A stretch of 64,000 nucleotides of DNA from Agapetus fuscipes (Eukaryota; Arthropoda; Insecta; Trichoptera; Glossosomatidae): assembly GCA_951799405.1 (NCBI GenBank), contig OX637346.1, positions 9,447,215 to 9,511,214 of the forward strand. Direction: 5' to 3'. Made by a program: the position numbers and the translations under genes. A model generated the notes under the pieces. That model worked only from the letters and a program-made list of their open reading frames with translations. It had not been told where the DNA came from and searched no databases. Shown here piece after piece: positions 24,561 to 36,500 of the stretch; positions within the stretch are counted from its first letter, which is position 1; every line of letters begins with the position of its first letter.

Positions 24561-27500
24561 TTAAGGCTGTGTATCTAGAGTTTCACAGCTTCTTTTGACA
24601 AGATACAAGCCGTGAACTCGCATGTGAACTTTCAAGTTGTGATTTCCGGTGAATCCTTTCCCGCAAATATTGCAGATGAATGGCTTCTCCCCGGTGTGTA
24701 TGCGTATATGCTTGATGAGCACACTCCTAGTCAAGGAGGCGTAGTTGCAGTAGTCACATTGGTACTGCCGCCCATCTGTGTGCTTGCGCATGTGTGTGGC
24801 AAAGCCCCCCCTGGTCTTCAGTACGCTGTTGCAGATCTTGCAAGTAAATGTTTTCTCCTTGTGATGATCTAAATGCTTGAGCAGTTTCTGAAATATCGGT
24901 AAACATACTTGAGTCAATGGTGCATCTCTTCTCATTTTCAATAGACATAACAATTTTAAGCACATAACTTCCTTAGAAAACAACAGTTTAAAACTATAAT
25001 TTCTCAAATAATTACCTAATTTTGCTTCAAAAAATATTCAATTTTCATAATCATGCTTTCAGATACTTAACTTACTGATATACCTACAATGTAAATTTTT
25101 ATTGTTGTTACAGTAAAGTGAACAAAATAATAGCTACTTGTACTTAGTGAAAGACATTACAAAGACAGTACAAAGACATAACAAATCCAAATTAAAATAA
25201 AGTAAAATTAAAATTAAACTAAATATTAAACTTAGGGTTAATGCCCTAGCCGCCATTGTTGCAAATCAACCGCCATTTCTTTCGGTCCTTACATACTTCT
25301 TTTATTTCATTCAGAGTCATAATCTTTTTCATGCACTCTCTCCTTTTGTTATGACTCTGAATATCCCATTCATTCGCTATTTTAGAAATTTGATCCATCC
25401 ATACTTTTCTCGGTCTTTCCCTACCACGGCTTTCATTCATAGTTGCAGCGTACACTCTCTTCGTCAGTCTTTCGTCATTCATTCTTTCCATGTGCCCAAA
25501 CCATAATGAATTGTAATAAGATATTTTTATTGGCAGGCGAACATCACATGCCTAAGTGACTAGGGTCCTTAGGAACCAACAACAAAATATCAGTCAGCCT
25601 TTTACATAGGGATTCGGCTGTGTGACGACATTATTTTGGTCTTTGCAAATTGTGACAGTCATTTACACTGCTCTAGTTTTTTCATTGAAATTGTACTGAT
25701 TTCATAATCGAGGTCTGCATAAATCAAATGCCAAAAATTACAAAAAATGAGGTAAGACGGCCAGTTGCAAAGGCAAAGGTTTACTAAAACTTTATTATTA
25801 GTTGCTGAGGACCCTAGTTCCGTTTGAGAAAATTCAAATTTTTAAAATATGTGCAACAAAAGTTAAACCGATTAGTTTTCAAAGATACAAAAGGTTTCAA
25901 AAAATTTAACATATAATAAAGAAATATGTCAAATGGGTAAAATAATGTTAATAATAATTTTACCTTATTTTTGCCTGTCACAAATATTCCACATATTGGG
26001 CACACGCTGCCTAGATCTGTGTGGTAATTGGCCTTGTGTTCTCGGACAGCAGCCAGATTCTTTAACAGCTTTTTACAAACATCACATTCCACAGGATCTG
26101 TTTTTGGTTCGTGATTATTTATTTTGTGGCTCTAAAACATAAAATATTTTTTTTAACATCAAAAAATCTGTCTCTTATCTCCTCCAGTGCCGGAACACAT
26201 ATGCAGCTCATAATAGGTGCTAATCGCAATTTTTTTTTTCTTTAGTTTTTACACAGCAAAAGATCGAAAATCATATGAAATACTGCTATTGGGTAGAACC
26301 ATCCACCAATAAATTCAAAGCATTAATTTTTTTGGTAGGTATTCATAATATAATATTAAAGTTGACCTTGAAAACAGACTCTCTGAAATGAGGAATTACA
26401 CAATTTGTTTAGTAAACAACCCTAACATGCAAAAATAATGCTTTGTGTTGAATACAAAGGGTCACTGGCCCATCGATAATAGAACTGGATGGGCTAAGAA
26501 ATCAATCCTTTGAGAATTAGAAATACGCTACCCCACTCATCATACAACAATCCAAATTCAAAACCTTCCAACTCTCAACAGGTGTGTTACCTAATTGGAA
26601 AAAAAATCCATATAAATGCCAAACTGGGTATTTTCTAAACTTGCCAAGAGAGTTAATGTGTTATAGAACATGGAATAATATTTCACTTAAATCACTATTC
26701 CATATGATTACGTTGATAAATTTTATTTTTTGTTTGTTGAAATATTTTGTTCGCAAAAGTGACAGCCATTTCTAGAACTAGTGATGTTCAAATACATGTA
26801 TATGTACTTGCTTCTTCAAAAATATAACTTCTATGCTCGCGGTAATAGATACTTGTGAATATCATTCCGTACACAATGAGGTGGGAACATTTTGAATTCG
26901 GAATTTATCAGATATTTGCATATTTTCAACAACACTAGTAACAAATACCATTACCATAGGGATTTCATGGGTTTCCATGGTGATATGTACATAGATTGAA
27001 GACGGAGTAGAGAAACATTGCTTATATAGAAAATAACAAAAGTATTTCATATGTCGTGAGCGAGATATCAAATGTTCAAATAAAAACAACTTTAGTTCAT
27101 GAGGCAATAAAAATACAAACTGACAAAACAGAGAAAATATTTTTCTGTGTCTCAATATATTTTTAGCAAAAATAATAAGATACTTTTTGTACATGAAAGA
27201 AATTGATTTCATGAGACTCTAAATAATAAAAATTGTAAAGCGCCTTTTTATGGGAATCAGTGGTTGGTTGTGGCAGCTACATGAAAACTTGTTATCCAAG
27301 CACCGTGTTTGGGCTTCTCTTCGGAAACTCCAGGGTGTAATTGTTGATTGCTGAAGACTTGAGTTTCCGTCCTTTTCAAGCAATCTTGACTGGAGTGATA
27401 TTGTTCGGTCGATAGCTCAGTTGGTAGTGCTTGCATTCCATACCGAGAGCTTAGGTTCAAATTCTACCGAGGTTGTCAGAAACGATTTCAAAACCCCAAA

Positions 27501-30500
27501 TAAAATACCAGCAAGGTTTACTCAGTCTTCACAAGAAATGAGTCCCAGCCCCTTTGGGAATTAGGAAACCCCAACTTCAACGACGTTAGCCATGTTGAAA
27601 GCACCGGTTCCCATAGATCACCGAAGTTAAGCAACATTGGGCGCGGACAGTACTTGGATGGGTGACCGCTCAGGTACACCGCGTGTCGTTGGCATCTTGG
27701 ACCAGTCCGTAGTCCGTAGTGGCAACACTTCGGACTCGTAAATGGAAGGTTGTGGATTCGCATCCCGGCGGAGCACAAAATATACCATTTATATTTCGAA
27801 TGTGCTCTTCGCTGGGTTGAAAAATTCATAAACCTTTACCAAAGACCGGTCACTGAAAGGTCCATCCAACCTTACAACAACTCGGTCTTGCTTGAGAATT
27901 GGCGCTTTCTACAGCGACGACCAAGCTCGCAGAGGGCTCTTGAGGTGTGATACACACAAAAACAGCGCTCACCAAATAAATCATCCTAATATTATTATTA
28001 TTATTATATTCAACTGAAGTGGTTGGCGTAAGGCAGCCCCCCTTACCTGTAAAAATAAATAGGTTCCACTGGAACATGCCAAACCTTCGGGGATAATGCA
28101 GCAAGAAGTTGCACTATTTGTGTAGCTAAGTTCCGTTGCGTGATGAGTTCTTTTATTTATTCAGGAGCTGCTCCAATAGGAGCTTTGTGTACCATCACAT
28201 CACTAATTCATACACTTTCTGGCACGGTAATTGTGACAAACTATAAAAATTAAATTACCTTCAGCAAATGCGAATAGTATGTTTTGTATGGGCATAAATT
28301 ACACTCCAAGTATACTTTTTTTGAACCATGGTGAAACTTCATATGAGCGTACAAGGTCTGCCTACTTGTATATCTGAAATGACAAAATAAGTTCATATAA
28401 CACACAGAATTGTGCGAAACATAAAAAATGCATTCAAATTTCAGGACTTCCACAAAAATAAATAAACATGAAACTCCAATAAAATGAGCAAGCAGATGTT
28501 ATCAATTAGATTAATCAATAATTTTCTTACAGTTTTGAACAAATGAGGCACGGATATCCAGGGCTCGGTGATTCTCTATGGATTTCAGAATGCTTTCGAA
28601 GGTATGCAGCCTTTGAAAATGTTTTATTGCAGACTTTACAAATGACCCCCTAAAAATAAAACATCATTGGATAGCACAGCCATATATATATATATATATA
28701 TATATTTATATGACACAATAATTTCCATTTTCATTTATTAATTTATAAGAGAAAATATAAAATGTAACACAATGTGTAACATTTTATATTTTCTCTTTTG
28801 TTGTCATGACTACTTAGCAATGAATACAAAATCTTAAACTGAATCCCTATCTCCACCGAGAATATTTGTCATGATATTTTTTCGTCTTCGCTAAGGGTTG
28901 TTTCTTCTGTAAAGGTTGGTGGGATGTTTCCGCCTTGTTGATTGCATTTCTGAACAGTGCATAAGTGGTGCATAAGTAAGAATCTCAAAATTAATGGACC
29001 AACCTCACAGCCGAAATGTGTATTCCTCAGGTGGTACTGTATACCGGAAATAGTTCTGAATCCCCTCGGAGAATTGCAGAGGTAGCATCTATAAATGGGT
29101 GGCGTGGATATTTTCAAGTGCTGAAATCTAAAATAATGAGAGTTGTACAAACCATGTACAAGACATCTTTAAAATATGTAGGCTTATTAAAATATCAAAA
29201 ACAAACACAATATCAAAGTAAAAAAAGACAAACAAAAGTAGAGGTGGGTTCAATAAATATGTTCCTTTACATCAAAAGCTGTTTGTTGAAATCCTAATAT
29301 TTACTTAATAGGCAAACAAAAATCATAGGGTTCTGCATAAGATATCACACCGTTCTTAGCAACAGAATTGAAGAAAGAATCTTGGAAAGACCAACAAGAA
29401 GTTGCTAGCGAACTTCATACTGCCAGGAGTTGAAGCGAATCATGGTTGTCTCCTACAATTCAAGAAGATGGCAACCAGCAGACAAATGGCTGGCACAAAA
29501 AAGTGTCTTTGGGAGATGATTTAATTTAATTTAGTGGACCGTTCTTCTTTGGCGCCGTCCTGTGAAAAATCATCTCAAGGGCACTTTACATAATTTTTTT
29601 TTTATATATTTAAAAAATAGTCGATGATGATGATGACTAAAGGCTGATTTAGGAAACAAAAAAACTGTCTACAAGATATTTTTGTTTGGTGCAAAGTTGC
29701 ATTGTTGCACAAATTATAAGACTTTCTTACTAAAGGATTACAAAGATAATTAATACAGCAGCTGAGATATATAGATTTATTCATTCAGACCAGGATAGGA
29801 TGGATGTATTATGTACATAATCACGACAAACATTGTGACCCGTCTGTACAGAATTCTGTTGGTTTAATTTAGCAGAAATATTGAACAACAAATCTATGAT
29901 ATTTTACAAAAATTTTAACAGCTTTGAAACATAAATTGAGTGACATTATAATATTACCTGTGGCAGACAAAGTCAGTCCAATCTGTGTTGTTGTAAGTGC
30001 AATTGTCATATTTACACTGATTATCTTTTCTATGAGTGTCTATGTGGCCTGAGAGATCTTCAAAATCTTCACAATATTTATTACACAACCCTGAAAACAT
30101 TTGACAAAAAAAATATTTATAAAAGTCTTACCTTAATCCTTTAACTTCTTATTTTAACTTTTTTTCTCATATAATTTTCTCACTACAATAGTTAGGGTGT
30201 GTGAATATTATGAAAAATCTTTCCACTCCTTTTTGTAGAGTAATCGATTACCTACCTTTATGAACACATAAATCCTCTATTTTTATAATGGCGGATAGCA
30301 GAGGAACAATCAAACTTTAGTGAAATGTATGGATGCTAACCACACTGCGTGTGGGTTTGCTGATGACTCTATACATGCCACCCGTATTCAAAGGGTAAAA
30401 TATCATGGAACCGATCAATAAGAAATGCCATGAGGTACTTAACCAAAACATTTAAATAATAATTTCAAATACAACAATTTTATAACGTGAAACAATAAGA

Positions 30501-33500
30501 CAGAGATAAGGTGTTTCGGTTTGACAAACCTCACACTTACCACAACTTAAATCTTCAATGTAGTTTTTCTTTATAATCAACAATTTTACTTTCTTCTCTC
30601 TTACTTTCTTTTCATTTATTTTTTTTAGCTTTTTTGACTTTGACTTGGCCAATGTTTTCTTAATTTTCTTTTTTGATTTTTTTCTTTTTCTCTCTGGACT
30701 GCCATGTTCTTCAAAATACTCACACTGTTCTGTAAGCATAAAACATGAAAAAATACTCACACTGTTCTGTAAGCATAAAACATGATAAAATGAAAAACAA
30801 AACATTTTTTTTTTTTTTGGAGAAGACCCTGTGAGGTAAAGAACAAAAATATTTGAAGGCTTCAGAGTTTATAACATCTGAAGGTATGTGATATTTTTGT
30901 CATATTTGCAGGGCCATCTGCGTGCTCAATACTCATTGGAGAAACCGCGTACATCTGTGACTGGTCTGTAGTCTAGTGTAATGCTTTGGACTCGTAAATG
31001 GAAGTTCGTGGGTTCGAACCCCGGCAGAGCACTAAAAATATATTGTTGATATTTTCAAATACGCTCTTTGCAGGGTTGTAAAATTAATATACATTTAGCA
31101 AAGACCAGTCAGCAAAGCAGCAAACTCTAAAGGATTTAAGAATCAAAAATAATATCTGTACCTGAGAGCCAACATGTCTTAACTCCATTTTTGGGGAAAA
31201 TGAGTTAAGTACAAATTCGAAACATATGCCGCATATTCTATCCAGGCCGCAAAGACATAGATCTCAATCCATTGTAGTTTAGCAGAAAACCAAAATCCAT
31301 AACGTCTTAAATCCTGTTTGGTTTAGAGCCAAAACAACTTAAAATACCTTAAGACGTTTTGGCTCTAAATATTTTATGCTACTTAGCTGTTAAGATGTTT
31401 TGTGTGTGACTTTGAGGTTGTTGCCCGCGTGTAGTTCGTGTCGTTTTGTGCCTTTTTAGCTGTTGTTTGACGTGAAAAATACAAAATTGCATTTTAATAT
31501 AAAAATTAACTTCTTAGAAGATGTTTTCTACTAAGAATTATTCGGAAAGAACAAAAAAAAAGTGAATTTGGCATTGCATCGAAATCAAAGTGAACAAGAG
31601 GGTAAGCTTACATTATTATTCCAAAGATTCTTTGAAATACCTATTTCGGTATTCAGGATGACCAAAACTGAATAAATAATGAAAAATATAATTGAAGTTT
31701 TAAATTCTAGCCAGATTACATGTTGGTATTAATTACAACACTTTAAATGCTCTTCCATCCTCGGGTTCAAATACACCTGATCCTACGTCGATTGCTCATG
31801 ATAATAATTGTGTAAATAAAACTAAAAGATGTGAGGTTCCGTCGATCAATACGAATGGTAGGAATCAATGTTCAGACAATTTTGAATATTTTTCACACTA
31901 AGCTTCTTCTAATAAAAACACATTACGAGTAATTTGTTGCAGATGCAATGTACCTACATCTCTGAGTCCGACTTCGAAGACTCGAGCTCTGAGTATATTC
32001 CAGAGTGTTCAAGATCTAGAAGTATATCAATCATTATGTGATATTGGTCAAGAAAATAATATTATGAACACCTCCAATTTGCTAGTTTTCTATTCAAGCA
32101 CAGATAGTGATTGTGAAGACCAACAGCAGTCAGGACTAGCAACAGCAGTCAAGACCAGAAAAGGAAAGCGGAACTTACATGCGTAACAGTTTATATTAAG
32201 TCCATAATGGTTTGGGCAGAAAATTGTCCATAATGATGGTGATGATGCCCTTCATCTTGATGAACATATATCCATCACTGGAGACGATCAACCACAAATT
32301 TTTGTTACGTGGCCATAGTCATATGGAGGTGGATGCCTTCCACAGTATCATAGAGAGGCGAAAGAAATGTTTAAAAAACAATGTATATTTTCACATGTAA
32401 CGATTGGTGAACAATGTACGAAGCTGTGGCCAATCATTTAGTGTTTATCCTATGACTTTAAGTTCCTTTTGTTCCTTTTCTTCCCTCTTTGAAAACAGTG
32501 GGTCATTTGTTAACTGGAAAAAATGGGAAGATGGAACACCAGCATCCATATAAATCCCATCAGCAAAAAAAAAATACAAAGATATTTTACATCACAGCAC
32601 TGCACAGCTAACGGCCACATCACCAAAACTTCTGCGGCACTATAACAAGTGTCATAGACCCCTAGAGTCTCTTGAATCTAGGGAGTCTACCGCACAGGAT
32701 TTTTAAAAAAAATTAAAAAAAACTATGTTGCAATGGGTTCCAAAAGAGTGCAAAGATTATTTCTGACCATTTCCTTTTAAAGAAGATAATATGAATGCTT
32801 CTTAATACTTAGGCATTAAATATAATTAAAGATGTAGGTACTTGTGTATGAATAAAGTTATGTTTTAAATGTTATTGATTGGTTTTTTTATACAAAAACC
32901 TTGGGTGAGAATTAGAACCAAGATAACTTAACTCCATACAGACATTAGTCGAAAGAAAATTTCTCAGAGCCAGAAAGACTTAAGTCCACTAATGTCTAAA
33001 ATAATATTTTTTTCGCAAAACTTTCTAATTATATAAATGTATTGTATTATATTCCATGTAGTGTATAAATATTTATTTCGTATTACGATTATTAAAAAAG
33101 TTATGAGAGAATAAGTAGAATAAATTTCTTATTTTGCTCTTCCTGTAAAATTGTGTTTTTGGAGTTAAGACAAGTTGGTTCTCAGGTACAGATATAAATA
33201 CTGTACATTTTGTAGAAAAGCAAACTTTGGAAAAAAATATCAAAAAAGTAATGATAAAATAAGCCTTTCCTATAAAGGTAAAAGGTTAAAATAGGTAATA
33301 GGAAAAAAAAAAAATGAGAGTTTTGGGATTGATTATGAGAAAATGCTATGCAAATAAAAATAACTAACCAATTTTTACTATCGCTTTGTCATAGTTCAAT
33401 TTTTGATCCAAATTTACATCATTGTTAACAGCACTAATAACTTCCTTGGCCTCTTTATGGTAGGTATTAGTTACCAGCTTTGATTCCGGTAAATTAGCAC

Positions 33501-36500
33501 CACATTCTGAAAACAGAAAATAACAAACTTAAATTAAATACATTAAAAATATTGACCAAACTTCACTAAGCACAAAAGCTTGCCTAAGCCTAATTCTGCA
33601 TTTGGCAGAAATCAAGATTAAAACCAAGATTGAAAAGCCAGTGAGATGTGATTGGAGGGCTTGAATTGACAGTTGTTGGTCCTCTTCCTCTAACCACCAG
33701 AGAATCATGGAAAATTTTGAAAGGCACTAAAAGCAAACCGATTTCTGGCATCGTTTGCAAGAGCGCTTTTCACGTGACCCCATAATGAAGCGGCGTTTTA
33801 AAGAAGTCTAAGCTTTCATTGGAAAGTACAAAACATTGGTGATACAACCTAGCAACGGCGGTTTTGGACTTCAACAAATCAATATACAATACAAAATATA
33901 TTGTAATTTTTTTTATTACTAATAATGAAACATACCTGGGCTCACAAGGTCATAATTATCATATTTAAAATCATCTGAGTTATTTTCATCATGAATATCA
34001 ATGTTGTCTTCTTTTTTGACATTAATTGTAGCCTGAAATCAACAAAAAAAAAAAATAATAAATGTCTTAAATCTACAGGAGTTCACAAAAAAATACAAAA
34101 TGAAAAATGAAAAATGAAAAATGTCTAGGACAAGGATCCCTTCGTTTTTTTTTATCAAAATATAAAAAATGGCAAATTTGACATGTCAACGAGTCTTTAG
34201 GCTAATTAGCCATCGCCTTGCATTCACAAAAAAATATATCAGACAAACATCCTGATATTGTTGTCAGATGAGATGCAGCTGATGAAGTGTTCATGCTTAT
34301 TTTCGTCTTGTGGCTGCTTTCTCGGGTGTTATTGGATCATTTTTGGTAGGTAGACGCGATGTGATTGGCTAACATAATAATTGCAAAATTCTTCTTCTTC
34401 TTTTCGTGCCACTTCTATCAAAGATTGGGGATTATCATGGTTTTTTTGACTTTGGATGCTGCGGCTCGAAAGAGGGACTTGGTGCTTCTGCCGAACCACT
34501 GTCGGAGGTTTTTCAGCCACGATGTCCTTCGGCGTCCTTGAGATCTTCTTCCCTCAATCTTACCCTGTATGATAAGATGAAGGAGACGGTATTTCTCATT
34601 TCTCAAAATGTGACCGAAATACATCAGTTTTCTCTGCTTAATGGTTGGCAGAAGCTTCTTTGTAGTGCGCATTCATTGAAGGACTTCTTCATTGGTGACT
34701 CGATCACGCCAAGAGATCCGAAGCATTTTTCGGTAGAGACACATCTCAAACTTCTCGAATTGCAACATTCAAGTGTACCAAACATAATATAAAAAAAAGT
34801 AAAAATAAAATGCCCTAGATGGAAATAAAAGTCCCTTATAATAATAATATTAGGATGATTTATTTGGTGAGAGCCCTTTAAGTATTATATAAATACAAAC
34901 AAACCTTCCTCTATAATATGGTGCTACGATATTACTAGATATAAATAAACAATCTAGAAAAGATATACTTAATAGTATACTTACATCATTTATGTATGCA
35001 TCTTTTCCCCTGAGTGTGGCATCTGTGGCAATGCATAGAGCTTTGAACTGGTATAATTTGGTGATGAGGGATGAGCACTCTTCACAAAGATAGCCAGGAA
35101 GATTGTCAGTCGTTGAAATCTGTAAAAAGTAATGATTACACACACATAATGAAAAATTGATGCTTTTCGCGGAATACAGAATGTTTTAAAACAAAAAAAG
35201 GCTTTGCTGTTTCTATGGTTGTTTACAGTTGAATGGGACGACGCTGTATTGATGCGGCCTTTTCATTGCGAACACTTATTTTGGCGACTGGAATCAAAAT
35301 ATGGAGTAATAACAAGTTTATTTTACACGGGGCCAGTATTTGTAACATCCATATATATGTCAAGATAACACTTACATTAAGAAAATGGATAGAACAAGCA
35401 GGGTTGATTTGCATTTAAGTATTGGCGTGATGCAAACAAATTTTGAAAATATCAGCCTTAAGAAAACAAGCTAGAAAGATGTGCAACTTAACCTGTGAAA
35501 ACCACATTCAGTTCGGAAAAAACATCAGAAATTATTTTGAAATAAAAAAAAAACGGAGAACTCATATTAAGTGTAAGCTGAAGTTAGGATTGTTTGACAT
35601 ATTCACAATTAATAATTAATTACACTTTTTTAGATATTGTGCAGTATCTGAAAAGTGTAATTACCTTTGAGGTCAATTATAATTTGTAAAGAGACCACAT
35701 GTATATTAAAACATGAGTTTTTTGTCATTGAAGGTGCAACCATATTCAATAAAGTGACAAATATAAAAAAAATATACAAATAAAAAAAAAACAATGCAAG
35801 GCCAATACACATAAGTTTAATACATAGTAAGTAAATAGAAAACAGTAAAATAAAAAATTATATTCCTTAGATACTCCGGTAGACTTCATTTAAAAATAAA
35901 AACTATGTTATCCTTGAACCGAATTCCTTGGAAGAGTTTCTTGCTTCACAAGAAATGAGAACCTACTTTAAAAGGGTATTAAAAAACCTATAAAGCTCGA
36001 CTGTAAAAATATATAGGTTTCCCACGTCGTTGCTATGTCTTCGAATGGAACCTATTTATTTTCACAGGTAAAGGGACTGGCCGTATGCCAACCACATCAG
36101 TTAAATTGAGGGTTACACAAGAAATGAGTAAGGGTACTCACTTCTTGTAAAGGTTGAGTACACCTTGAAGGTAGTTTATTTTGGGCTTGAAATAAACACT
36201 GAAACTGGGATTCGAACGCGAGCTCTCAGCATGGAATGCAAGCACTCTACCAACTGAGCTCTCCACCCGACATAAGACATATGCTGAGTACAAAATTCAG
36301 ATATGATTCGTATAGTATCAAAGACGGCATTCTAGGATTCTTACCGAGACTGAGATAATATGCTGAAACACATAGTCATTTTCGAAAAAAAGAACCACAC
36401 ATTGAGCCCTAAGAATAGACTCAGATAAATTACATTTAAATTGTCTAAAATAATAACATAAACAAAGAAATTAAAATATATAAACTTGCACAGATACATA

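Noticed and set aside
24612..24872. 86-residue plus-strand open frame
   Set aside because: Antisense shadow of the last zinc-finger exon, whose minus-strand frame has proper C2H2 fingers.
27411..27480. tRNA gene
   Set aside because: Good A- and B-box similarity, but the acceptor stem does not close and the same sequence heads six or more dispersed SINE copies.
36200..36272. tRNA gene on the minus strand
   Set aside because: It is the head of a family B SINE and continues into the SINE body.
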